DNA of 33,849 nt from Clostridia bacterium (GCA_017936565.1 JAGBFG010000038.1:1-33849), one strand, 5' to 3'. Counted from the first letter of the stretch, positions 6,513 through 14,303 are shown. Notes: generated from the sequence alone by a model not told the origin. Translations and numbers: made by a program.

Positions 6513-8012
6513 TTATTTCTCCAAACGAAGCACCTTGTTTACCGTAGAATTGCAAACGGCAGGGGATAAGAGACGGCAGGTTAAGAGCCTGTTACCGATC
6601 TCGCGCAAAATCTGCTCGGATGGCAGGGGCAAATCGCCGTAATTGGTGGCGTTGATTTGCGGAGATTTGGAAAGCAAGGTGCAGTATCTCTCATAAAGGT
6701 CTGATGACAAAACAGCAAAAAGACCGTAAAGCAAGGCAGAGTCAAGCTCGCTATTGTCCATTTTCTCGATGTAGTTCAGCTTGTTGCTTGTGCTGATATA
6801 GCGGAAATGAGGCAGCTGGGATGAAAAATAAATGCCGCAGTACAGATGCCGCTTGTCCTTCTTGGCGGGCACGCGCTTGATTAAGAGCATATTGCGGTTG
6901 GGCTGCGCCAGAGAGGGTATGACGGGAATAATATATTTAGACGTGTGAGGACGGACAGTACCGTTGTCCAAATCCGCGGGGCAAATCAAGGGAATGGCGC
7001 CGTCCTTCGCCTCGGTGCGAAGCGCTGTCGGGTAACGGGATTCCAAGGTAAGCCCTGTACGCATTCTCAGACGCAGAGAGGACAGCGTTTCAGGGAAGGA
7101 GCGCACCAAGGAGAGAATGGCAATATCCACCTCGGACTCAGGAAGAAGCAGAGCGCCGCTCTCTTGGTTGACAATCAGGGAATAATCCATAGGATGTAGC
7201 AGGGTTATTTCCTTTCCCTTGCCGAAGGAAGAGGAAAGCAAAATCTTGAAATCCCGGGGCATAGGAGCCTTGACAAGCTTCAAAAGCAGAGAGCCCTTTG
7301 CTTCATTTGGACGGTAGGCGTCCTTGGATTTGCGGAAAAAGGAGTGTATTCTTTCAATGTAGGCTTGCTGCATAAAATGCTTGCGAAGGGGCGAGAGATT
7401 GACGTTTCCCGCATAAGAAACGGGCAAGGAAGCAATCATTTGCCCGCCTTCCTTCAAGGAAAAGAGCGCCATTGCCGCAAAGGCAAAGGCAATGTCCGAG
7501 ACGCCGCGACAAAAGGGGCTGATGGCGAGATACTCGGGAGAGGGCGCGCGCAGGGGCGCAGATGGCGGGTTCATCATAATGATGTCAAAGGGCGGCTCCT
7601 CCTCAGCAGAAAAGAGGGAGAGCGTATATTGGTCGTTTTTGGTTAAAACGAAGTTTTCCTGCTTGATACGGTAGGAAAGGGCGATGCCGTATTCGCGGCG
7701 GCATTTTTGCCGCAATCTGCCCAGATTTTTTTCAAGAGTCGGAACGAACAGGGCGTTGTTTTCATAGCAGACGATGGTGATTTCCTTCGCGCTTCCTCGG
7801 CGGCAAACTGCCTCTACTAAGGCGGCGGATAAAATGCCCGTGCCTGCTCCCGGGTCCAAAATGCGCAAGGACTCTGTCTTTGGCACCGTCACAAAGGACG
7901 CCATCAGGGCGGCGGTTTCCTTCGGCGTAAAGAATCGCCCGATACGGACGTTTTTTTCCTTGGCTTGCTCGCGAATCAATTTGCGCGTGCTACGAATGGC
8001 AAGATTGAGCAT
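6513..8012 (-). CDS. Orphan BsuBI/PstI-family DNA adenine methyltransferase
   Basis: 499 residues from the ATG at 8012, which has GGAAAGGA 6 nt upstream; the ATG at 8018 touches that site. The N-terminus carries GRFFTP (25-30) and the AdoMet-binding motif LDPGAGTG (52-59). The catalytic motif IV reads NPPS (148-151) instead of the usual NPPY. The C-terminal half matches the BsuBI/PstI recognition region by eye: TGLTLE (319-324), PLICPADLDNG (341-351), a KR-x3-KK-x-KRH segment (379-389), NKLNYI (410-415), and QINATN (452-457) where the family has QVNATDL. Family members methylate the adenine of CTGCAG. No cognate endonuclease lies beside it, so it is an orphan in this window. A role in epigenetic regulation or as a relic is inference; the family assignment is fairly firm. 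Confidence 0.82.
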   Translation of the reverse strand: MLNLAIRSTRKLIREQAKEKNVRIGRFFTPKETAALMASFVTVPKTESLRILDPGAGTGILSAALVEAVCRRGSAKEITIVCYENNALFVPTLEKNLGRLRQKCRREYGIALSYRIKQENFVLTKNDQYTLSLFSAEEEPPFDIIMMNPPSAPLRAPSPEYLAISPFCRGVSDIAFAFAAMALFSLKEGGQMIASLPVSYAGNVNLSPLRKHFMQQAYIERIHSFFRKSKDAYRPNEAKGSLLLKLVKAPMPRDFKILLSSSFGKGKEITLLHPMDYSLIVNQESGALLLPESEVDIAILSLVRSFPETLSSLRLRMRTGLTLESRYPTALRTEAKDGAIPLICPADLDNGTVRPHTSKYIIPVIPSLAQPNRNMLLIKRVPAKKDKRHLYCGIYFSSQLPHFRYISTSNKLNYIEKMDNSELDSALLYGLFAVLSSDLYERYCTLLSKSPQINATNYGDLPLPSEQILREIGNRLLTCRLLSPAVCNSTVNKVLRLEK

Positions 8013-8060
8013 ATACATTCCTTTCCGCTGTCAGAGCGACAAAAAATGAGACTTTTTTTA

Positions 8061-8089
8061 AGTATACCATTTTTTTTGCGTCTTTGCAA
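8061..8089 (-). promoter_or_regulatory. Promoter of the DNA methyltransferase (one of a mirrored pair)
   Basis: TTGCAA (8089-8084), a 17-bp spacer and TATACT (8066-8061), with TGG directly before the -10. The 32-nt stretch matches the opposite promoter at 8151-8182 in 26 positions. Confidence 0.8.
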
Positions 8090-8150
8090 GAGAAAACCGA
8101 CAAAAATCTTCTCTTTTTGCGCGCAAATCGAAAAAAAGTATTGCATACTA

Positions 8151-8179
8151 TTGCAAAGTGAAGAAAAAAATGATATACT
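8151..8179 (+). promoter_or_regulatory. Promoter of the SbcD/YhaO-like gene (other half of the mirrored pair)
   Basis: TTGCAA (8151-8156), a 17-bp spacer and TATACT (8174-8179), with TGA before the -10. The flanking TAA and the A-run in the spacer are shared with the promoter that faces the other way. Confidence 0.8.
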
Positions 8180-8241
8180 TAATATATAGGTAGGTATGCT
8201 ACGAAAAGCAAATTTGCGAAAGCGCAGGAAAGGAAGGGCGT

Positions 8242-9378
8242 ATGGCACAAGAGAACAAGTCTTTTTCGTTTTTACACGGCGGCAACGTGTTTTTAGACGC
8301 GCCAATGCCCCGCCTGCGTAGCGGGGGCGATGAGGACCGCACAGAAGAAAAAAGACAGGCTTTTTCCCGACTGATAGACAAGGTCAGGCAAGAGAACGTT
8401 TCTCTTGTCTTACTCGGGGGCAATCTGGTGGACGGTGTTTATGCCGCCCGCGATACGTTACGCTTTTTGTGCGAGGCGTTTGCCTCTGTGCCTACCTGTC
8501 AGTTTGTTGTTTGCACGGGAGAAGAGGACAAATACGAGGGAACGAGCATTTATTCCTATGAGCTTTTTCCCGATAACGTGCATATCTTCACCTCTGCTAC
8601 GGTTTCGTCTCTTGTCTTTGCGGATTTGGGCGTTTGCGTGTACGGCTGGGGGTACGCTTCGGGGGACAAAACCCTGCTATCCTTGGAAGATCTTGTGACG
8701 GATAAAACGATGTATACTGTTTTTTGCGGTCCTGACAACACCTTTTCGGGCGAGGGCGAGAGCCTTTTGTGGAAAAAGGCGAAATCCAAAGGCGCGAACT
8801 ACGTGGGCTTGACGGCGAAAACCGCTTCCTTTGAGGGCTTTTGCAAGACTTTAGATGGGCTTGCGGCATACAGCGGCTCGTTTGAGGCTTGCGGCTTTGA
8901 GGAGTGCGGGCCTTGTGGGGTGAACCTGCTCTCGGTAGATAGAGAGGAAGGCGGGTTTGTGACAAAGCCTGAGCGCCTTGCCGTTGACCTTTTGCGGTAC
9001 GCGGTAGAGGAAATAGACATTTCGGCTCTTACAAGGGATGAAATTGAAAGGGCACTGCACGCTTGTGTTTCTTCTGGCGGATACGGCGAAAAAACCGTTT
9101 TGCGCGTGGTATATACCGGAGAGGTTGCGCCCGATTTTCTGCCCCCGCGCTTTGCGGATTTTGCGGCGTTTGGCGTTTACGCCTTGCAGATATGCGACAG
9201 AACGCTTCCCACCAAGGATGCGGCGTATTTAGAACGGGAGAGCTCGGCTCTTGGAAGACTCTATCGGTCACTTTTGCCGAAGATGAAAACGGGCACGCAG
9301 GAAGAGAGAACGCGCGCCGTTCGCGCGTTTCGTTTGGGCTATGCTGCCTTGCTTGGAAAGGATATGGCAGACATTTAA
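8242..9378 (+). CDS. Degenerate SbcD/YhaO-like metallophosphoesterase (probably catalytically inactive)
   Basis: 378 residues, start ATG after AGGAAGG. The layout follows the DNA-repair nuclease family (SbcD, YhaO): an opening beta strand FSFLHGGNVFLDAP (8-21), LVLLGGNLVDG (55-65), VVCTGEEDKYEG (89-100), then VFCGPDN and YVGLTAKT. At these positions family members carry the metal ligands D-x-H, GD, GNHD, H and GHxH. Here they read N-V-F (15-17), GGN (59-61), GEED (93-96) and TAKT, so essentially every metal ligand is gone. The C-terminal domain resembles the capping region of SbcD proteins. The usual partner ATPase (SbcC/YhaN) is not next to it. I infer a scaffold or binding role. The fold assignment rests on motif order only. 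Confidence 0.6.
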   Translation: MAQENKSFSFLHGGNVFLDAPMPRLRSGGDEDRTEEKRQAFSRLIDKVRQENVSLVLLGGNLVDGVYAARDTLRFLCEAFASVPTCQFVVCTGEEDKYEGTSIYSYELFPDNVHIFTSATVSSLVFADLGVCVYGWGYASGDKTLLSLEDLVTDKTMYTVFCGPDNTFSGEGESLLWKKAKSKGANYVGLTAKTASFEGFCKTLDGLAAYSGSFEACGFEECGPCGVNLLSVDREEGGFVTKPERLAVDLLRYAVEEIDISALTRDEIERALHACVSSGGYGEKTVLRVVYTGEVAPDFLPPRFADFAAFGVYALQICDRTLPTKDAAYLERESSALGRLYRSLLPKMKTGTQEERTRAVRAFRLGYAALLGKDMADI

Positions 9379-9478
9379 GGCTTCTCGGGCAAGCTGTATT
9401 TATAAAAGCATATGGAAAAGAATATATAAAAAGCATATATTAAAATGAAGAAAATTTTTGGGGAAGGGGGCGAAAGAG

Positions 9479-10183
9479 GTGTATAACATTGCCGTTTGCG
9501 ACGGAAACCTGCAAGACGCGGCGGAGCTTGGTTCTATGGTTCGCAGTATGTGTCTTGAAATGGGCGCTTCCGTTTCGGTGGACAGCTTTCGTACCGCGCG
9601 GGCGTTATACGAGGCTCTGAAGGAAAAGCGGTATCAGCTGGTTTTTTTAGAAATGGAAATCGGCGGAATGAACGGAATCGATTTGGCTAAGAAGATCCGC
9701 TTTCAGCAAGGAGAGACGGATTTCATTTTTGTGACTGCCAAGGAAGACTACGCCTTGGCGGCTTACAGCGTTTTCCCCGTGGGCTATATTTTGAAGCGGG
9801 TGACCCGCAAAAAGCTCTATGAGCCGTTGCAGAGGGTTTTGCGCCGTCATATGCGCCTGCCCACCGTCCTGATGCAGACCCCCTTGGGAAGCGAGGTGTC
9901 GGTGCGCTTGCACGACATTGTGTATATAGAGGTCTTCCAAACGGACCTGACGGTGCGCTGCCGTCACGGAAGCCATCATTGCGCGGGCTCCTTGGGCGGT
10001 GTGGCAAAGAGCCTGCCCGCGGAGAATTTTTACCGCGCCCACCGAAACTATATCATCAATCTGCAATACGTAAAGGGAATAGGGCGGTATTTTTTCCTGA
10101 CCGATACCGATGAGAAGGTTCCCATTGCCAAAAACCGATATACAGAGGCTCATGGGATCTATGAAAAATACATATCGAATTAG
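9479..10183 (+). CDS. LytTR-family regulator with atypical receiver domain
   Basis: 234 residues from a GTG with AAGGGGG about 8 nt upstream; the frame is open to a TTG at 9458. The N-terminal half (1-120) is a response-regulator receiver: VCDGN (6-10), FLEMEIGGMNGIDLA (56-70), the switch residue Thr86 and Lys106. The phosphoacceptor position, normally Asp in FLDIxMPGMxG, is Glu58, and the second Asp of the acidic pair is Gly9. The C-terminal half (135-232) is a LytTR DNA-binding domain, with LHDIVYIEV (144-152), FYRAHRNYIINL (184-195) and VPIAKNRY (214-221). No histidine kinase is nearby. It lies 100 nt after the SbcD-like gene and could be cotranscribed. LytTR regulators of this kind control surface or secreted proteins. 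Confidence 0.85.
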   Translation: MYNIAVCDGNLQDAAELGSMVRSMCLEMGASVSVDSFRTARALYEALKEKRYQLVFLEMEIGGMNGIDLAKKIRFQQGETDFIFVTAKEDYALAAYSVFPVGYILKRVTRKKLYEPLQRVLRRHMRLPTVLMQTPLGSEVSVRLHDIVYIEVFQTDLTVRCRHGSHHCAGSLGGVAKSLPAENFYRAHRNYIINLQYVKGIGRYFFLTDTDEKVPIAKNRYTEAHGIYEKYISN

Positions 10184-10204
10184 CAGGAAATGACTGATTT
10201 GGCA

Positions 10205-10227
10205 AGTTCGGGAAAAGCCCTTGAACT
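10205..10227 (+). other. Hairpin between the LytTR gene and the lipoprotein promoter
   Basis: AGTTC-GGG pairs with CCC-TT-GAACT around AAAAG, 22 nt after the LytTR stop. No T-run follows, so this is a weak candidate for an RNA 3' end. The rest of 10228-10303 shows nothing recognisable. Confidence 0.3.
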
Positions 10228-10303
10228 GTTTTGGAAAATCCAGGAAAAAAAACAACAGGACATTCCCATTCGTGTCGGATTTCGACCGTTCATAAAAAAA
10301 GTA

Positions 10304-10332
10304 TTGAATGTTGTCATACTGTTGTGTATAAT
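10304..10332 (+). promoter_or_regulatory. Promoter of the large lipoprotein
   Basis: TTGAAT (10304-10309) and a perfect TATAAT (10327-10332) with a 17-bp spacer. The transcript would begin near 10339, with a leader of about 36 nt. Confidence 0.82.
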
Positions 10333-10374
10333 ATACTCACAAACATTTATTTTTATATGGAGGCACAAAGACTC

Positions 10375-12816
10375 ATGAAGAAAAGAAACAACTTCCGCTT
10401 GATTAAGTATGTCGCATTAGTGGCCGCTCTTGTTGCTTTGGTCGCTCTTTGCCTTACTTCCTGCGGCAAGGCATTGCCCACTCAAGTAGAGGTCATTGCC
10501 GACCCTGCCAAGACCGAGTACAATTTGAATGATGTATTCGATTGCACCGGCGCAAAAATCAAGGTTACATACGATAACGGTTCGACTGAGGAGTTCGATG
10601 TTACTCTTGGTATGATTACACCTACCGAGTTTACCTCGACCAGCATCAAACACGTAACGGTTACTTATGCTGAAAACGGCGTAAGCGTTACTACGGTTAT
10701 CAACGTAACTGTTATCGACCAGTTCGCTTCTGAAAGAGCGCAGGCTATCGCCGGTATGAATCCCGTTGCGGAAGCCAACAAGACGGACCTTGGTATCGCT
10801 GCTTTGATTAGCGAGTACACCAAGGACATCAAGGCTGCTACCTCTGCTGAAACTATCGCTGCTTTGGCTGCTCAGTTCGCTGCTGACTCCAGCGCATATC
10901 TGGCTGAGAAGGCTGATTTGCTTGATGACCTTGCAGGTCTTATCGCAAAGGTTGAGGATGAAAGAGACCTTACCCTTTACGATCAGTACCTCACCGCAGC
11001 TAACAACGAGGTAACGAAGGCTAACACCGCTATTAAGGCTGCCGCTACCATCTCTGCTGCTGAAAAGGCATTGGCTGACTGCGAATATGCTTTGCACACC
11101 TTGCTCGACACCCAGCAGGTTTACGAGAAGGAAGACGGCTTGAATGATCAGAAGCTCGCTCTCTTGAAGGAAATCGTTACCTACAAGGAAAGAGGAAACC
11201 TTCTCATCACCTACGTTGAAGAGGTTTTGAACGATCCCGCTACCTCTGATAGCGTGAAGGGCGTTCTCCGTGCTCAGATTCAGACCTACAACACGGCAAT
11301 CGACACCTTGAACGACGCTTACAACGCTGTTATCCTTGCTTTGGATCTTTCTAAGATTCAGGCTTTGATTGACGAAGCTCTTGAAGATTTGCGTACGCCT
11401 ATCGATGATATCTATGACACCTTGAAGGGTGGCATCGAGGAAATCGTTCCCGCTCCCTTCTTTGCTGATAAGCAAAACGGCGCGTGGGCTCTTAACACCG
11501 ACGCTGACACGGTTGGCGCACTTCTTAAGTCCGTTCAGGACAACTATGACAAGGCAGTTGCTTTGTTCGGTACTACCCGCACCAACGAGATGATGGAAGC
11601 ATACAAGTATATTGATGCAGACGGTAAGACCGCATACGCCGACTTGATGGCTGACTGGACTACCATTGACACCACCTACAACACGCTGGTTGATTGGCAG
11701 GATGATTCCATCACTGACGTTATCGGCAAGCTTGATGCTGCAATCGCTTCCAAGGCTGACGCTGATATTGCTGCTGCTTGGGTTGCTTTGCAGACTTGGG
11801 GCAACGGCAAGGTATTCACCTTCAACGATACCACGACTGTTATGGCAAGCAAGCTCGGCTTTGATCTTGAGTGCGTAAACGGTACTTACGCCTTCCCCGA
11901 AACCTTTGGCAAATATGCTTTGACGCTCGACCATATGATTACCTACTTCGTTCCTAACTACAACGAGTTCCTTGAGGCTGTTGCAGAGAACGAGGCCCTT
12001 GAGTTGAAGCAGACTGTACAGGCAATCGGTCAGGTTATTTACTCCGCTGATTTGACCCTTGACAGCAACCAGGCTATTACCGATGCTCGTCAGGCTATTG
12101 CCGATTACATCGCTAACTACGGTCAGGATAACTACGATCAGTACTGCTGCGAAAACGACGAGGACGTACTGCTCAAGACCGTAGAAGAGAAGGCAACCGA
12201 ATGGACCAACCGCAAGGCTCTTGCAGACTCCATCATCGCCAATGTGAAGGCTTCTGTAGCTGCTAAGAACATCGCTGCTATTGAAATTAAGGACTACACC
12301 GACGACAACTCCGTTCTCGCTAAGGCATATGCTGATTACGTAGCGTTCCTCGCTGCTAACACCTTGACCGAAGACAGAGGTACTCAGGTTGCCGGCTACG
12401 TAGTAAAGGACGTTCTCCAGGTATCTGCTGATTACACTGCAGGTGAGGTTGATGCTGTTGACGCTGTTGACGCACAGCTCATCGCTCGTGTGAAGGAGTA
12501 CATCAAGAAGTACATCATCGTTACCATCGTTGATGACATCGCATTGGAATTGAACCCTGCATTCGCTACGAAGCTTGGTCAGTACACCAAGAACGAGCAG
12601 AGCGCTGAATACAATGCAGTAAAAGAATACTACATTGCTCAGGTAGCTATCATGAACGCTTACGTTGTTGACTTCTCCGGCGTGAACGCAGATGCCACTA
12701 ACCTTGTTAAGGTTGGCGACGCTACTACTTCTGTTCTGGATGTCAATGTAGTTGCTGTTGACGCTTTGGCTGCGAAGTTGGCTGGCGAAATCGCTAACTA
12801 CGTTCCTGTTGTTTAA
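10375..12816 (+). CDS. Large Ala-rich surface lipoprotein with N-terminal bacterial Ig-like domain
   Basis: 813 residues. A lipoprotein signal peptide with positive residues (KKR, R8, K11) and a hydrophobic core (12-26) ends in the lipobox LTSC, lipidated at Cys30. Residues about 36-114 match a group-3 bacterial Ig-like domain (PAKTEYNLNDVFDCTGAKI, then TYDNGSTEEF, then VTVTYAENG). The rest, to residue 813, is predicted from composition to be long alpha helices rich in Ala, Asp, Leu and Lys; no enzyme motif is recognised. The start is the ATG at 10375, with GGAGG 11 nt upstream. The codons are strikingly biased (GCT, GAC, AAC, TAC, AAG, CGT), as in the ribosomal genes at the right end and unlike its neighbours, which suggests very high expression. 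It has its own promoter and a strong terminator. Function unknown; it is probably an abundant cell-surface or structural protein. Confidence 0.85.
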   Translation: MKKRNNFRLIKYVALVAALVALVALCLTSCGKALPTQVEVIADPAKTEYNLNDVFDCTGAKIKVTYDNGSTEEFDVTLGMITPTEFTSTSIKHVTVTYAENGVSVTTVINVTVIDQFASERAQAIAGMNPVAEANKTDLGIAALISEYTKDIKAATSAETIAALAAQFAADSSAYLAEKADLLDDLAGLIAKVEDERDLTLYDQYLTAANNEVTKANTAIKAAATISAAEKALADCEYALHTLLDTQQVYEKEDGLNDQKLALLKEIVTYKERGNLLITYVEEVLNDPATSDSVKGVLRAQIQTYNTAIDTLNDAYNAVILALDLSKIQALIDEALEDLRTPIDDIYDTLKGGIEEIVPAPFFADKQNGAWALNTDADTVGALLKSVQDNYDKAVALFGTTRTNEMMEAYKYIDADGKTAYADLMADWTTIDTTYNTLVDWQDDSITDVIGKLDAAIASKADADIAAAWVALQTWGNGKVFTFNDTTTVMASKLGFDLECVNGTYAFPETFGKYALTLDHMITYFVPNYNEFLEAVAENEALELKQTVQAIGQVIYSADLTLDSNQAITDARQAIADYIANYGQDNYDQYCCENDEDVLLKTVEEKATEWTNRKALADSIIANVKASVAAKNIAAIEIKDYTDDNSVLAKAYADYVAFLAANTLTEDRGTQVAGYVVKDVLQVSADYTAGEVDAVDAVDAQLIARVKEYIKKYIIVTIVDDIALELNPAFATKLGQYTKNEQSAEYNAVKEYYIAQVAIMNAYVVDFSGVNADATNLVKVGDATTSVLDVNVVAVDALAAKLAGEIANYVPVV

Positions 12817-12837
12817 TCAACGAAAAGCAAGTTAAAT

Positions 12838-12893
12838 GCCGCGGAGCATCTCTTACCGACCCGCGAGGGAAACTGAATAAGCGATGCTTCGGC
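12838..12893 (+). other. Structured 3'-UTR segment of the lipoprotein mRNA
   Basis: GCCG-CGG-AGCATC (from 12839) can pair with GATGCTTCGGC (12883-12893), enclosing about 30 nt. It lies between the stop codon and the terminator hairpin and could be a 3'-UTR stabiliser or a small RNA. Confidence 0.4.
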
Positions 12894-12897
12894 ACAT

Positions 12898-12928
12898 AGG
12901 ACGGACAGCTTCGGCTGTCCGTCCTTTT
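12898..12928 (+). terminator. Strong terminator of the lipoprotein gene
   Basis: A perfect GGACGGACAGC / GCTGTCCGTCC stem with a TTCG tetraloop is followed by TTTT. Confidence 0.92.
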
Positions 12929-12945
12929 CGTTTGGCGAAAAACGC

Positions 12946-12988
12946 AAAAAAGAAACACGCGAGTCTGAAAACAAGCGTGTTTCTTTTT
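12946..12988. terminator. Bidirectional terminator, mainly for the SGNH hydrolase gene
   Basis: AAAAAGAAACACGC and GCGTGTTTCTTTTT form a 14-bp stem with a 15-nt loop and runs of T on both strands. It sits just past the minus-strand stop at 13007. Confidence 0.85.
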
Positions 12989-13006
12989 ATTATATCTTTT
13001 TGCATT

Positions 13007-13804
13007 TTACAGTGCGCTTTCCTCAAACAAGCACCGCAGCATTTCTTTGGCAATGGCCTCGTGACCCTTGTCAGAGGGGTGACAGGAGTCACCCGTAACA
13101 CCCGAGAGCCAATCGCCCTGCCCGTAATTTTCGCCGTCTACCACCAAATGCTCCATCCAAAGACGGTGCTGATCAATGACGGGAATGAAGCGCTCTTTTG
13201 CGGCGGCCTGCATCTCTGTGGCATACGGTTCAAGATGGCTTGCGGGGCGCTTGCCCGTATCATTGTAGGTGGGCGTCATTAAAATGACGTCGGCTTGCGG
13301 GTTTCCCCCTTCAAGCTCGTCTAAGAGCTTATCCAAGTTCTGACGAAAACCCTCGGGCGTTACGAATTTAGAAGCATCGCACGAGAGCGCGTCATTGATG
13401 CCGACCATAATGATGTATAAATCGGCGGCTCTTCCGTTTATTTCTTTGCCGATGAAATCATTCTTTCGGTTGAGCATTCGCTGTATCGTGTTGCCGCCGA
13501 TTCCCGAACGAACCACGGTTAAAACCCCGCGCGTTCCCTCTTGCACGCAAACAGGCTCTCCGTAGGATAAAAGAGGAAGAAGCTCGGCGTTTGGTGTCGG
13601 GTGGCGCTTGCCGTCGTAACGAAGCACACGGCGGTCTTCCTTTTTGAAGCGCTCAGCCAGCCCTCGCGCGAAAACCGCAGTGTAGGTTGCTTCGTCACTT
13701 GTCGCGCGCGCCCCTTCGGTGATGCTGTCACCAACTATGAAAATTGTATAATGCTCGGAAGCGGAAACGCGCCCGACAATTTCTTTTATTGTTTGGTTTC
13801 TCAT
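13007..13804 (-). CDS. SGNH/GDSL-family hydrolase (lipase/esterase-like)
   Basis: 265 residues from an ATG preceded by AAAGGAGA with 7-8 nt spacing; upstream in-frame ATG codons lack a site. The four SGNH blocks are present: IVGDSITEG (23-31, nucleophile Ser27), GIGGNT (101-106), VGINDA (134-139, Asn137), and HPSDKGHEA (242-250) with the Asp245-His248 pair. The enzyme should hydrolyse an ester of a lipid, an acetylated sugar or a similar substrate. There is no signal peptide or membrane segment, so it is cytoplasmic. It lies 67 nt after a small membrane protein gene on the same strand, which suggests an operon. Substrate unknown. Confidence 0.9.
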   Translation of the reverse strand: MRNQTIKEIVGRVSASEHYTIFIVGDSITEGARATSDEATYTAVFARGLAERFKKEDRRVLRYDGKRHPTPNAELLPLLSYGEPVCVQEGTRGVLTVVRSGIGGNTIQRMLNRKNDFIGKEINGRAADLYIIMVGINDALSCDASKFVTPEGFRQNLDKLLDELEGGNPQADVILMTPTYNDTGKRPASHLEPYATEMQAAAKERFIPVIDQHRLWMEHLVVDGENYGQGDWLSGVTGDSCHPSDKGHEAIAKEMLRCLFEESAL

Positions 13805-13871
13805 TGTCTGTTCTCCTTTCTTGGATGCCATCATTATACATCACAAGCAAGGGTTTGTCAAGAAAAACACC

Positions 13872-14261
13872 TTATTTCCCGTTTTTCTTTTTGGTGTCTT
13901 GGATGTCCTGCGCGGTTGTGGCTTGGGGCGTGGTAAAGGTCGCGCCGTTTACGTCGTCACAGTAGCAGGAGCTTGTGGGATGAGGAACATCATCGTTTGT
14001 GCTGTAAAAGGCGGTTGCCGCTTCGGCGGTATCCTTCGAGCCGCCGTTCTGCGTTTGGGTTTGCAAGCAAGAGCAAGCCTCCTCGCATTTTTCAAGACAG
14101 CTCTCGCCTATTTGCTTTGCCTTTTGCATCATTTGCTTGCCTTTGCGGGTTTTACACAGCGCAACAATCCCCACAACGCCTAAACCCAAGGCGCCGCCAA
14201 GCAGAAATGCTCCCCAAGGACTATGTTGCTGACAAGGCTTTTTCATCATAGGAAAAAACAT
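13872..14261 (-). CDS. Small single-pass membrane protein with Cys-rich segment
   Basis: 129 residues, ATG with AAGGAGAG 6 nt upstream. One membrane helix (about 16-36, Gly/Ala/Leu-rich) is followed by KTRKGKQMMQKAKQ, a basic amphipathic stretch of the kind seen in YtxH-like proteins. A cysteine cluster follows (Cys55, Cys59, Cys63, Cys65). The C-terminal half is low-complexity, rich in Thr, Asp and Gln. No known catalytic motif is present and I do not recognise the family. It is probably the first gene of a two-gene unit with the SGNH hydrolase. Confidence 0.7.
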   Translation of the reverse strand: MFFPMMKKPCQQHSPWGAFLLGGALGLGVVGIVALCKTRKGKQMMQKAKQIGESCLEKCEEACSCLQTQTQNGGSKDTAEAATAFYSTNDDVPHPTSSCYCDDVNGATFTTPQATTAQDIQDTKKKNGK

Positions 14262-14286
14262 TTATTTCTCTCCTTTTTTTATTTGT

Positions 14287-14303
14287 AAGAATGAAACATT
14301 CTT
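14287..14303. promoter_or_regulatory. Perfect 17-bp palindrome, possible operator
   Basis: AAGAATG-AAA-CATTCTT, a 7-bp inverted repeat around AAA, about 25 nt upstream of the small membrane protein gene. No clear promoter is seen, so it could be an operator or an mRNA hairpin. The rest of 14304-14379 has no recognisable feature. Confidence 0.4.

Noticed and set aside
6513..9378. Complete restriction-modification or BREX-like defence island
   Set aside because: Only a methyltransferase and a nuclease-like protein without catalytic residues are present. No endonuclease, helicase or ATPase is nearby.
10417..11934. 505-codon open frame antisense to the lipoprotein gene
   Set aside because: It is the mirror of a gene with extreme codon bias (few rare third bases), which leaves the opposite strand open. 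No binding site or family resemblance is seen, and the encoded sequence is Ser/Val/Cys-rich without domain structure.
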